A DNA stretch of 64,000 bases from DASUPK01 sp963797265 (GCA_963797265.1 CAWCOY010000002.1:310001-374000), one strand, 5' to 3'. Positions 1 to 7,629 are shown, counted from the stretch's first letter. Translations and numbers: made by a program. The notes: generated by a model not told the origin, from the sequence alone.

Positions 1-35
1 TTCTGCTTCGGGGCAAGCTCCAGATCGACGGCCAT
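1..35 (-). CDS. N-terminus of a divergent regulator, probably ArsR family (cut by window edge)
   Basis: A reading frame starts with ATG at 35 and runs off the window edge; the visible residues are MAVDLELAPKQ. It lies back to back with arsC and the two share a palindromic promoter region, the usual arrangement of an arsenic-sensing ArsR repressor. Only 11 residues are visible, so the family is inferred from position alone. No Shine-Dalgarno sequence precedes the ATG, but a TATACA hexamer lies about seven bases upstream, which suggests a leaderless transcript. Confidence 0.4.
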   Translation of the reverse strand, partial: MAVDLELAPKQ

Positions 36-90
36 CGATCTATGTATATCGATTCAATCGATGGATGTCAACGTTATGATCTGATCGATG
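33..90. promoter_or_regulatory. Divergent ars promoters with palindromic operator
   Basis: A perfect odd palindrome, ATCGATTCAATCGAT, lies at 48-62. Rightwards, TATGAT at 75-80 is followed seven bases later by the arsC ATG, and the palindrome sits where the -35 element would be. Leftwards, a TATACA element precedes the divergent ATG at a similar distance. Both genes lack a Shine-Dalgarno sequence, so both promoters look leaderless. An ArsR-type repressor bound at the palindrome would block both. Operator identity is inferred from symmetry and position. Confidence 0.5.
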
Positions 91-507
91 GCCGACCCGA
101 TCCCCGAGATTTTGTTCGTCTGCGTTCACAATGCTGGCCGCAGTCAGATGGCCGCCGGTCTGCTCGAGCGGCTGGCGGATGGCGGCGTCCGGGTGATCTC
201 TGCCGGTAGCGAACCAGCCGACGAACTCAACCCGGCGGTCGTGGAAGCGATGAACGAGGTCGGGATCGACATCTCGGCCGAGCGACCGAAGAAGCTCGAG
301 GACGGCATGGTCCGGGAGTCGGACGTCGTGATCACGATGGGGTGCGGTGACGCCTGCCCGATCTATCCCGGCAAGCGCTATGAGGACTGGGACCTCGAGG
401 ATCCATCCGGGAAGGACCTGCAGACCGTCCGGCGGATCCGGGACGAGATCCGCGCCCGCGTCGAAGCCCTGATCGCGTCGCTCTCCGAATCGCCAGCGTC
501 GAGCTGA
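88..507 (+). CDS. arsC: Arsenate reductase, LMW-phosphatase (thioredoxin-coupled) type
   Basis: Cytosolic enzyme that reduces arsenate to arsenite for export. The 139-residue protein has the CX5R anion-binding loop of low-molecular-weight phosphatases at C12-R18 (CVHNAGRS), a downstream cysteine pair at C86 and C90 that fits the redox relay of thioredoxin-coupled ArsC, and a DP loop aspartate near residue 105. The ATG start directly follows a leaderless-type -10 element. The aquaporin gene follows after about ten bases, so arsenite made here could leave through that channel. A plain tyrosine phosphatase is less likely because of the extra cysteines and the neighbour. Confidence 0.88.
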   Translation: MADPIPEILFVCVHNAGRSQMAAGLLERLADGGVRVISAGSEPADELNPAVVEAMNEVGIDISAERPKKLEDGMVRESDVVITMGCGDACPIYPGKRYEDWDLEDPSGKDLQTVRRIRDEIRARVEALIASLSESPASS

Positions 508-517
508 GCGCTCGGGA

Positions 518-1255
518 TTGACGGCTCCCCTCCCCCGACGGCTGTTCGCCGAGTTTCTCGGCTCGGCGTTCCTGGCGGCGGTGGTGATCGGCTCCGGGAT
601 CGCAGCCGAGCAGCTATCGCCGGGTGACACAGGCCTGCAGTTGCTCGAGAACGCCGCAGCCACCGGGGCGGGCCTGTTCACGATCATCCTGATGTTCGCT
701 CCGGTTTCGGGCGGTCACTTCAACCCGGTCGTCTCCCTGGTCGACGCGAGCTTCGGCGGCCTGCGCTGGCGGGAGGCGCTCGCGTACGTCCCCGCCCAGG
801 TGATCGGCTGCATCGCGGGCGCCGTCGTCGCGAACGGGATGTTCGCGCTGGCGGCGATCAGCATCTCGGACAAGCACCGCGCCTCGGAGGCGCATCTCCT
901 TGCCGAGGTGGTCGCGACGCTCGGGCTCCTCCTGGTGATCTTCGCCCTCGCGCGAACCCGCCGTGGATCGATGGCCCCCGCAGCGGTCGGGGCCTACATC
1001 GGCGCGGCCTACTTCTTCACGAGCTCGACGAGCTTCGCCAACCCGGCGATCAGCGCCGGGCGGATGTTCTCGGACACCTTCGCCGGCATCGCGCCGAGCT
1101 CCGTTCCGGCGTTCGTCGTCGCGCAGCTGGTCGGCGGCGCGATGGCGATCGGCGCCCTGCGGATTCTCTATCCGGACATCACCCCGGATGAGGCGGCCGA
1201 GGTCATGCTGCCGCACGACGGACCGGCGGCGGTCGCCCAGCGCTCGAGCTCCTGA
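518..1255 (+). CDS. aqpS: MIP-family aquaporin, probable arsenite channel
   Basis: Integral membrane channel of 245 residues with the two pore motifs of the MIP family: NPV at 69-71 and NPA at 175-177, followed by the selectivity-filter arginine R182. Six hydrophobic segments are visible. It starts at TTG ten bases after arsC, so the two are probably cotranscribed. Aquaporins next to arsC are known from Sinorhizobium, where AqpS lets arsenite flow out down its gradient and replaces ArsB. The arsenite role here is inferred from that context; water or glycerol transport remains possible. The first motif reads NPV instead of NPA. Confidence 0.8.
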   Translation: MTAPLPRRLFAEFLGSAFLAAVVIGSGIAAEQLSPGDTGLQLLENAAATGAGLFTIILMFAPVSGGHFNPVVSLVDASFGGLRWREALAYVPAQVIGCIAGAVVANGMFALAAISISDKHRASEAHLLAEVVATLGLLLVIFALARTRRGSMAPAAVGAYIGAAYFFTSSTSFANPAISAGRMFSDTFAGIAPSSVPAFVVAQLVGGAMAIGALRILYPDITPDEAAEVMLPHDGPAAVAQRSSS

Positions 1256-1285
1256 CGCACCTACACAGCCCCCGCCGGCCGTATC

Positions 1286-1987
1286 CTAAGGAGAGGGAAG
1301 CGGCGCCTGCCCGGGGTGGGACGCGTCCTCGAACTCCCGGAAGAGGCCGGTGACCACGAAGGCGACCTGCTCGCCGATGTCGACGGCGTTGTCGCCGATC
1401 CGCTCCAGGGCCCTGGCTACCAACATCATCGTCATCGCCCACTCGCGGGTGTCGTGGTCCTCCCCTACCTGAACGGCGATCTGGAAGCACTCCTTGTTCA
1501 GGTTGTCGATCAGGTCGTCCTGGCGCACGAGATCGCGGGCCAGCTCGACGTCGCGGGCCTCGAACGCCTTCCTCGCCTGGGAGAGCATCGAGCGCGCCTG
1601 CTTGCCCATCAACAGGATGCGGTCCACCATCTCACCGCGCACCGGCGCGTCATGCCCGGTCAGGGGGATCACCTTGGAGATGTTCACGCACTGATCGCCC
1701 ATCCGCTCGATCGAGTGCATCACGTGGAGGAGAGCCGAGATCAGACGGAGATCGGTCGCCACGGGCGCCTGGGTGGCGAGCAGCGTGAGGATCTCCTGAT
1801 GCACCTCCAGATAGCGCCCGTCGATCCGGTCGTCATCCGCGATCACCAGCTCGGCAAGCTCCATGTCCTGATGTTCCACGGCCTCGAGCGTCCGATCGAG
1901 CGAGGAGACCACGAGGTCGATCGCCGAGAGAGTGTCTTGCTCGAGGTTGGCGAGCTCCTCCTGGTAGCTGAGTCCGACCTCGGCCAT
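1286..1987 (-). CDS. phoU: Phosphate transport regulator PhoU
   Basis: Cytosolic all-helical protein of 233 residues, the usual PhoU length, with two repeated three-helix bundles (about residues 10-105 and 115-215). The acidic metal-binding signatures are recognisable, for example SIERMGDQCVNISK and ALERIGDNAVDIGE. PhoU couples the Pst transporter to the Pho sensor kinase and signals phosphate sufficiency. It is the last gene of the pst operon, three bases after pstB, and converges on the aquaporin gene. No partner kinase gene lies in this window. Confidence 0.93.
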   Translation of the reverse strand: MAEVGLSYQEELANLEQDTLSAIDLVVSSLDRTLEAVEHQDMELAELVIADDDRIDGRYLEVHQEILTLLATQAPVATDLRLISALLHVMHSIERMGDQCVNISKVIPLTGHDAPVRGEMVDRILLMGKQARSMLSQARKAFEARDVELARDLVRQDDLIDNLNKECFQIAVQVGEDHDTREWAMTMMLVARALERIGDNAVDIGEQVAFVVTGLFREFEDASHPGQAPLPSP

Positions 1988-1990
1988 CGC

Positions 1991-2770
1991 TCAGCCGAAT
2001 CTTCCGCTCACGTAGTCCTCGGTCTCCTTCTTCCCCGGGTTGGTGAACATCTGCTCGGTCGGGTCCATCTCGACCAGGCGACCGGGCTTGCCGCGCGCCT
2101 CGAGGTTGAAGAAGGCGGTGACGTCGCTGGCGCGGGCCGCCTGCTGCATGTTGTGAGTGACGATCACGATCGTGTAGCGGGTCTTCAGCTCTTCGATCAG
2201 GTCCTCGATTGCGAGGGTCGCGACCGGGTCCAGGGCGGAGCAGGGCTCGTCCATGAGCAGGACTTCCGGCTCGACCGCGATCGCCCGTGCGATGCAGAGG
2301 CGCTGCTGCTGGCCGCCTGAGAGGCTCGAGCCCGGGCGGTCGAGCCGGTCCTTGACCTCCTCCCAGAGGTGTGCACCTCGCAGGGACCGCTCGACGATCT
2401 CGTCCTTCTCGGACTTGGAGATGCCGCTGCGGTTGAGGGTGAGCCCCGCGGCGACGTTCTCGTAGACCGACATCGTCGGGAAGGGATTCGGCGCCTGGAA
2501 GACCATTCCGACCAGGCGGCGGACCTCAACCGGGTCCACATTCGAGGCATAGATGTCCTCGTCGTCCAGGGTGATCTGCCCCTCGACCCGGGCGTTGGGT
2601 GTGAGCTCGTGCATCCGGTTAAGCGAGCGCAGAACGGTGGTCTTCCCACATCCCGACGAGCCGATCAGAGCGGTCACCTGGTTCGCCTCGATCGTCATCG
2701 TCACGTCTTGAACGGCGTGGAAGGAGCCGTAGTAGAGGTTCACCTCCTTGACGTGGAAGCGCTTCGCCAC
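1991..2770 (-). CDS. pstB: Phosphate ABC transporter ATPase PstB
   Basis: Nucleotide-binding subunit of the high-affinity phosphate importer (259 residues). Walker A GSSGCGKTT lies at 37-45, the LSGGQQQ signature at 150-156, Walker B LLMDEP at 171-176 and the switch histidine at H206. The GTG at 2770 has only a weak ribosome site. The gap back to pstA is 152 bases, long for this tight operon, and an ATG at 2880 with a good AGGAG site opens a different frame that overlaps the pstB start. The real N-terminus may therefore be longer and displaced by an indel. Confidence 0.93.
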   Translation of the reverse strand: MAKRFHVKEVNLYYGSFHAVQDVTMTIEANQVTALIGSSGCGKTTVLRSLNRMHELTPNARVEGQITLDDEDIYASNVDPVEVRRLVGMVFQAPNPFPTMSVYENVAAGLTLNRSGISKSEKDEIVERSLRGAHLWEEVKDRLDRPGSSLSGGQQQRLCIARAIAVEPEVLLMDEPCSALDPVATLAIEDLIEELKTRYTIVIVTHNMQQAARASDVTAFFNLEARGKPGRLVEMDPTEQMFTNPGKKETEDYVSGRFG

Positions 2771-2880
2771 GCGCTCGACCCTACCGGCACCCTGCTCTTC
2801 GCCGCCTCGGCGGTTTTGCCTAGATCGGTGGCGACTGCTGTGCTCCGCATCTCGGTCGGCTTATTGGCTGTCTCCGGCAT
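2740..2880 (-). CDS. Short ORF overlapping pstB start: leader peptide or displaced PstB N-terminus
   Basis: A 46-codon frame begins at ATG 2880, with AGGAG four bases upstream and only about 40 bases after the pstA stop. It ends inside pstB in another frame. The peptide is polar and alanine-rich (start MPETANKPTEMRSTAV) with no recognised domain. PstB homologues often carry a short unconserved N-terminal extension, so this could be that extension shifted by one indel, or a translated leader that couples pstA and pstB. I cannot decide between these. Confidence 0.3.
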   Translation of the reverse strand: MPETANKPTEMRSTAVATDLGKTAEAAKSRVPVGSSAWRSASTSRR

Positions 2881-2922
2881 CTTTCTCCTGTCTGCTCAAG
2901 TCCATTCGAAGTCGCTGTCGGC

Positions 2923-4030
2923 TTAGCGAAGGTCCGTCCCGAAGCGTCGGTAGATCCAGCGGGCGAGCAGACTGAGAAGCATCACCAGCACGATCAACGT
3001 CAGCGCCGCCGCCCACGCCTTGTCGTAGCCGTCCTGGACATCAACTCCAGGATTCTTCCACTCGTCGTAGGCATAGACAGCGAGGTTCTGCATCCGGCCG
3101 CTCGCGGGGTCGGTGTTCACCGAGTCGACCACGCCCGGTGGTGACCAGCAGCGGCGCCGTTTCGCCGATCACCCGGGCGACCGCCAGCATCACACCGGTC
3201 ACCAGACCCGCGAGCGCGGTCGGCAGGACGATCCGGGGGACCACCTTCCACTTCGGGGTTCCGAGGGCATACGCCGCCTCGCGCAGATGATTGGGCACGA
3301 TCTTCAGGATCTCCTCCGAAGTGCGGATCACGATCGGGATCATCAGCACCGAGAGGGCGACCGAGCCGATGATCCCCAGCCGGATTCCCGGGCCCAGGAA
3401 GATCGCGAAGAGCGCGTAGGCGAACAGGCCGGCCACGATCGAAGGGATGCCGGTCATCACGTCGACGAAGAAGGTGAGTGCCCGGCGCAGCCTGCCCGTT
3501 CCGTACTCGTTGAGGTAGACCGCGGCCATGATCCCGATCGGCACGGAAATCAGCGTGGCTACCCCGGTGATCACCAGCGTCCCGACGATCGCGTGCTCGG
3601 CACCGCCCCCCGGTCCGATCACGCCGCGGGAGGTCTCGGTGAAGAACGAGCCGTCGAAGCGCGCCGCTCCACGCTTGATGACCTCGTAGAGCAGTGAGAT
3701 CAGCGGTGCCACTGCGACGACGAAGCCGCCGACGATTCCCAGCGTCACGAGACGATCCATCGCCCCGCGTCGGCTCTCGACGAGACGCGACCAGATGTAC
3801 GCGGTGGGCAGCGCCAGCAGGAAGGTGAGGACGAAGAGCAGGACGATCGTGAAGCTGCCCGTGACCAGCAGCACGGCGAGCGAGATCAGCGCGGCGCCGC
3901 CGACCACGGCCTGCAGGAACCAGCCCGGCAGGGTTCCGCCGCTGACTGAGGGTCCGCCGAGCGCGGCTACACGCTCGGCAGGATCGAACGCCGCCGCCGG
4001 GTTCTCGTCTCTTGGCGGGGTCTCGTTCAC
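2923..4030 (-). CDS. pstA: Phosphate ABC transporter permease PstA (frameshifted)
   Basis: Inner-membrane permease of the Pst importer. The frame from GTG 4030 gives the full membrane domain up to the conserved stretch VIGETAPLLVTTG near 3140, then runs into unrelated sequence. The expected ending (VVDSVNTDPASG to the terminal membrane helix) continues in another frame to the stop at 2923. Removing one base from the short C run near 3133-3136 restores an ORF of about 370 residues. This is either a true inactivating mutation or a homopolymer sequencing error. pstC lies five bases upstream. An acidic/proline N-terminal tail of about 35 residues precedes the first helix. Confidence 0.85.
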
Positions 4031-4035
4031 TGTTC

Positions 4036-4992
4036 CTACTGGATGTCCGAGCGGGAGATGACCAGGCGGGCGATCATGTTGACCACCAGGGTGATCGCGA
4101 ACAGGACGAGCCCGGTGAAGATCAGGGCGTTGACCTCGATTCCCGAGGACTCCGGGAAGCGAAGCGCGATGTTGGCCGCGATCGGCGTCGGGTTCTCCTG
4201 GCTGACCAGGTCGAACGTGACGATCCCTGAGACGGAGAGGATGAGGGTGACGGCCATCGTCTCGCCGAGAGCGCGACCGAGCCCCAGCATCGAGCCGCTG
4301 ATCACGGCCGACTTGCCGAAGGGCAGCACCGCCATGCGGATCATCTCCCAGCGGGTGGCGCCCAGCGCGAGAGATGCCTCTTCGAGCCTGCGCGGCGTCT
4401 GCGAGAAGACCTCGCGGGCAACTGCGGAGACGATCGGCAGGATCATCACCGCCAGTACCAGGCCGGCGGTCAGCATCGTGCGACCCGTTACCGAGGCGGG
4501 CCCGTCGAAGAATGGGATGAAGCCGAGCTTGTCGGTCAGCCAGTCGAGCACAGGCACGATGGCGGGGCCCAGGACAAAGATCCCCCAGAGCCCGTAGACG
4601 ATGCTGGGGATCGCCGCCAGCAGGTCGACGATGTAGGCGAGCGTGTTCGCGATCCGCCGTGGCGCGATGTGGCTGATGAAGAGGGCGACCGCCACCGCGA
4701 GGGGGACCGCGACGATCACCGCCACCAGCGCCGCCAGGATCGTGCCGAAGGCGAGCGGCGCGACATAGTCAATGAGGTTCTTGCCCTCCGGCAGCTCGGA
4801 GGCGCTGGCGGTGACGGCCGGCAACGATTTGATGAGCAGGAAGAGCGCGACCCCGCCCAGAATCGCGAGCACGCTGACGGCGGCGATCACCGCAGCGTTG
4901 GAGAAGATCCTGTCCCCAGGGCGCCGCCGGCCGCCGCTCGCCGAGGCGAGGATCTGCCCGGCCTGCGTCGTTGTATCGGTGTGGGCTTCCAT
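4036..4992 (-). CDS. pstC: Phosphate ABC transporter permease PstC
   Basis: Inner-membrane permease of 318 residues that pairs with PstA. It has about six hydrophobic helices and the cytoplasmic coupling region EASLALGATRWEMIRMAVLP typical of binding-protein-dependent permeases (EAA motif). The first 30 residues are a polar cytoplasmic tail. It sits between pstS and pstA; the pstS side is separated by a perfect 32-base palindrome, the pstA side by only a few bases. Length and motif agree with PstC. Confidence 0.93.
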   Translation of the reverse strand: MEAHTDTTTQAGQILASASGGRRRPGDRIFSNAAVIAAVSVLAILGGVALFLLIKSLPAVTASASELPEGKNLIDYVAPLAFGTILAALVAVIVAVPLAVAVALFISHIAPRRIANTLAYIVDLLAAIPSIVYGLWGIFVLGPAIVPVLDWLTDKLGFIPFFDGPASVTGRTMLTAGLVLAVMILPIVSAVAREVFSQTPRRLEEASLALGATRWEMIRMAVLPFGKSAVISGSMLGLGRALGETMAVTLILSVSGIVTFDLVSQENPTPIAANIALRFPESSGIEVNALIFTGLVLFAITLVVNMIARLVISRSDIQ

Positions 4993-5009
4993 CTAGCTCA
5001 AAGCCGGGC

Positions 5010-5041
5010 GGAGGGTCCCGCGCCGCGGCGCGGGACCCTCC
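5010..5041 (-). terminator. Intercistronic hairpin between pstS and pstC
   Basis: A perfect palindrome with 16-base arms (left arm GGAGGGTCCCGCGCCG) lies in the gap between the pstS stop and the pstC start. No U tract follows on either strand. In such operons a hairpin after the binding-protein gene usually stabilises its mRNA or causes partial termination, so that the binding protein outnumbers the permease. That role is inferred. Confidence 0.65.
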
Positions 5042-5086
5042 GGTCCGTCAATCCATAGCTCTCCATACCCAGAGAGCACCTTTGAA

Positions 5087-6178
5087 TCAGCCGCCAATCG
5101 CGTCGATCGCCTTCTGATCCTCGGACTTGATCGTCGGGCCAATCGGCGCCGACCCCGCCTGCTGCGCGGCCAACTGCTGCCCATCGTCGCTGACCACGTA
5201 TTTGAAGTACGCCTTGACCAGGTCGGTCGTCGCGGCGTCGTTGTACTTCGTGCAGCCCATCAGCCAGGAGACGAGCAGGATCGGGTAGTCCTGCGGGTCC
5301 GTCGACGTACGCTCGACGGTATAGGCGAACACATAGTTGCCGGGGCTGAGCGCTGGGTCCTTCTTCGAAATGTCGAAGTCGTGCGAAGCACCCTCGGCGC
5401 TCGGGGCGACGTAGGTGTTTCCGACCTTGACCTTCGCGACGCCCAGGTCGCCGGCCTGGCTCTCATCCGTGTAGCCGATCGTGCCCTCACCGGCCTTCAC
5501 TGCCTGGACCAGACCGGAGGTCTGGGCCCCCGACTCGCCGCTCTTCAGCGGCCAGTTGCCGTCGGCGTCGAAAGTCCAGACGCTCGGGGCGGCCTCGTGC
5601 AGATAGTCGGTGAAGTTGAACGTCGTCCCCGACTCATCCGAGCGATGCACGGGCGTGATGTCCGTATCCGGCAGGTCTACTCCGGGGTTATCGGCCGCGA
5701 TGGCGGGATCATTCCACTTCGTGATCTCGCCCTTGAAGATCTTCGCGGTCGTCTCCGGGGCGAGCTGCAGGTTGTCGACGCCCGGCAGGTTGTAGACGAT
5801 CGCCAGCGGCGAGATGTAGTTCGGGATCTCGACCAGCTCACCGCCCTCGCCCGAGCAGCGCTGCTGAGCCTTGGGCAGTTCCTCCTCATCGAAGGGTGCA
5901 TCGCTGCCCCCGTAGGCGGTCTTGCCACCCGCGATGAACTGATCGCGGCCGCCGCCCGAGCCGATCGCGTCATACGAGATCGTGGCTCCCGAGTTGTCGT
6001 TCTCGAACTGCGCGACCCACGCCTCCTGGGCCGCCTGCTGGGCGCTTGACCCGGCCCCGGCGATCGTGCCGGATGCGCCGCCACCGGATGAGCCGTTGTC
6101 ATCGCCTCCGCCGCATGCGGAGGCGGTCAGGGCGAGGACGCCTGAGGCGGCGAGAACAAGCCACCACTTCCTGTTCAT
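5087..6178 (-). CDS. pstS: Phosphate-binding lipoprotein PstS
   Basis: Extracytoplasmic phosphate-binding protein of 363 residues, first gene of the pst operon. A lipoprotein signal (MNRKWWLVLAASG to lipobox LTASAC) places the lipidated cysteine at C22, followed by a glycine/serine linker. The phosphate-binding loops of the family are visible: AGSSAQQ, GSGGGRDQF and HRSDESGTTFNF. It captures phosphate for PstCAB. A 38-base element shared with the wHTH gene lies about 110-145 bases upstream and is the likely Pho-responsive control site. Confidence 0.95.
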   Translation of the reverse strand: MNRKWWLVLAASGVLALTASACGGGDDNGSSGGGASGTIAGAGSSAQQAAQEAWVAQFENDNSGATISYDAIGSGGGRDQFIAGGKTAYGGSDAPFDEEELPKAQQRCSGEGGELVEIPNYISPLAIVYNLPGVDNLQLAPETTAKIFKGEITKWNDPAIAADNPGVDLPDTDITPVHRSDESGTTFNFTDYLHEAAPSVWTFDADGNWPLKSGESGAQTSGLVQAVKAGEGTIGYTDESQAGDLGVAKVKVGNTYVAPSAEGASHDFDISKKDPALSPGNYVFAYTVERTSTDPQDYPILLVSWLMGCTKYNDAATTDLVKAYFKYVVSDDGQQLAAQQAGSAPIGPTIKSEDQKAIDAIGG

Positions 6179-6286
6179 TGAGTCGCTCCTCTTTCGATTT
6201 CGAAAGGGGCCGGCGGCTCAACGGGCGCGCCTCCCCTCGGATCTCTTCACAGGCGGGGGACCCTGTCAACGGGTAGGGCTGAGCTT

Positions 6287-6324
6287 GTTACGCGGGTGTG
6301 GCTGAGTTGTGAAAAAGATGTAAC
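6287..6324 (-). promoter_or_regulatory. Pho-type element upstream of pstS
   Basis: On the minus strand the element reads GTTACATCT, two bases, TTCACA, fifteen bases, CGTAAC. The same three blocks with identical spacing recur at 6784-6821 in front of the wHTH gene. The outer GTTAC and GTAAC blocks form an inverted repeat. Because it precedes pstS, it is most simply a binding site for a PhoB/PhoP-type regulator, possibly with CGTAAC overlapping the -10. The remaining gap of about 100 bases to pstS would be an untranslated leader. Confidence 0.65.
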
Positions 6325-6379
6325 CCCAGGCGAAACCCAGGCGGCGACGCGCCTCGTGCCGATGGCCTCTGTCCTGCGC

Positions 6380-6748
6380 TCACGCCTGCGGCGAGAACCG
6401 GTAGCCGATGCCGGTGTGGGTGTGGATGAAGCGCCGCCCGGGAAGCGCTCGGCTCAGCTTGGCCCGCAGCCTGCCGACGTAGACGTCGACGGAGCGATCG
6501 CTCTTCCGGTAGGAGCGGCCCCACACGGTTCGGTAGAGCTCCTCCCGGGTCATCACCCTCTCGGCGTTGTGGGCGAGTTCCGTCAGCAGCTGCAGCTCGC
6601 GCACGGTGAGCACGAGCGGTCGGCCGTCGACTAGCGCAGCGTGGTCGGCCGGCCTGATCTCGAGGCGCCCGGCGTAAACCGGCGTCTGGTCCCCGCCGGA
6701 GAGCGGAATCGTCGCTTCTGTGGTCGCGGCCCCGTTCTGACCTTCCAT
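6380..6748 (-). CDS. Receiver-less OmpR/PhoB-type winged-helix regulator
   Basis: A 122-residue protein that consists only of the OmpR/PhoB DNA-binding domain (about residues 30-120), with the recognition segment DRSVDVYVGRLRAKL and the wing GIGYRF. There is no phosphoacceptor domain, so it cannot be controlled by phosphorylation in the usual way. It is a close relative of the C-terminal half of the next gene upstream (WGxxxxxxDRSVDVxVxxLRxKL, HTHxGIGYRF), so it probably arose by partial duplication. It lies between pstS and that gene, and its own promoter carries the shared Pho element. It may compete for or assist at Pho sites; this is inference. Confidence 0.85.
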   Translation of the reverse strand: MEGQNGAATTEATIPLSGGDQTPVYAGRLEIRPADHAALVDGRPLVLTVRELQLLTELAHNAERVMTREELYRTVWGRSYRKSDRSVDVYVGRLRAKLSRALPGRRFIHTHTGIGYRFSPQA

Positions 6749-6783
6749 GGCGCCGGAGCTTCGCCCCTCGCTCCCCGAAAGTA

Positions 6784-6821
6784 GTTACGTTCGGGTGAAC
6801 TTACTGTGAACGAGATGTAAC
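6784..6821 (-). promoter_or_regulatory. Pho-type element upstream of the wHTH gene
   Basis: Minus-strand blocks GTTACATCT, two bases, TTCACA, fifteen bases, CGTAAC match the pstS element exactly in blocks and spacing. Inside it, GTTCACAGTAA and GTTCACCCGAA form an 11-base direct repeat like the repeat units of actinobacterial PHO boxes. It directly abuts the stop codon of the upstream response regulator and lies about 35 bases before the wHTH start, so that gene can be induced separately under phosphate control. Confidence 0.65.
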
Positions 6822-6822
6822 T

Positions 6823-7629
6823 CTAGCTCGAGTGGAGGTCGACCGCGACGGCCCCCTCCGCGGGCGCTTCCACGCCGGCTGTCTCCTCGTCGGTCACCGG
6901 CAGCGGGGGCTCGGAAACGGAGCCGACCGGCTCTGGATCGAAGCGATAGCCGATCCCGAAGTGGGTGTGGATGTACTGCCAGTTCACGGAGTGACGCTGC
7001 AGCTTCTGACGCAGCTTGCGCACGAACACGTCCACCGAGCGATCGCCGTGGGCCATCGCGTAGCCCCAGACCTTCTGGTAGATCTCCTCACGCTCGATCA
7101 CCTGGCCGTGGGCCTCGGCGAGCAGCTGGAGGAGCTCGAACTCGCGGCGGGTGAGGCCGATGCTCTGGCCGCTGACGAACGCCTGGTACTGGTCGGGACG
7201 TATCTCGAGCTCACCCGAGACGAGCGGGCCGACATCCTCGCGTGCCGCGGCGCGCTTGCGCCGGCGGACGACGGCCTCGATGCGCGCCATGACCTCCTCG
7301 GGATGAGAGGGCTTGCCGATCCAGTCGTCGGCGCCGAGGCGAAGACCACGGACGCGCTGGGCGACCGTCGATTGCGAGGTGCAGACGAGCACGCCGAGTC
7401 CGGGGATCGCTCCGCAGACCTTCTCCAGGAACTCCCACCCCTGAGGGCCGAGCACGGAGATGTCGACCAGTAGAGCGTTGAGCTTCATCGCCACCAGCTC
7501 GTCGATGGGCATGCTGCTGGCGAGCACACGATGCTCCCAGGCCGCTCCCTCGAGTCGCTTCCCGAGCACTGTGAGGAACGAGCTGTCCGTATCTATGACA
7601 GCCAGCCGGATGCTTGCTTGGTTTGTCAT
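6823..7629 (-). CDS. Response regulator, OmpR/PhoB family
   Basis: A 268-residue two-domain regulator. The receiver keeps its acidic pocket (D13, D15), phosphoacceptor D56 in ALLVDIS, T84 and K106. The winged-helix domain spans about 140-230 and ends in HTHFGIGYRF; an acidic, proline-rich tail of about 35 residues follows. Its place directly upstream of a Pho-controlled gene and pstS suggests it is the phosphate response regulator. No histidine kinase gene is adjacent, so the partner is encoded elsewhere. The name phoP/phoB would be an inference and is not assigned. Confidence 0.88.
   Translation of the reverse strand: MTNQASIRLAVIDTDSSFLTVLGKRLEGAAWEHRVLASSMPIDELVAMKLNALLVDISVLGPQGWEFLEKVCGAIPGLGVLVCTSQSTVAQRVRGLRLGADDWIGKPSHPEEVMARIEAVVRRRKRAAAREDVGPLVSGELEIRPDQYQAFVSGQSIGLTRREFELLQLLAEAHGQVIEREEIYQKVWGYAMAHGDRSVDVFVRKLRQKLQRHSVNWQYIHTHFGIGYRFDPEPVGSVSEPPLPVTDEETAGVEAPAEGAVAVDLHSS

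Noticed and set aside
1316..2320. 334-codon plus-strand frame opposite phoU and pstB
   Set aside because: Antisense shadow; the opposite strand has complete PhoU and PstB motifs.
2803..2822. GCCGCC/GGCGGTTTT hairpin-like sequence upstream of pstB
   Set aside because: The T run is on the plus strand, where no gene ends, and the stem is only about six pairs. It probably reflects base composition.
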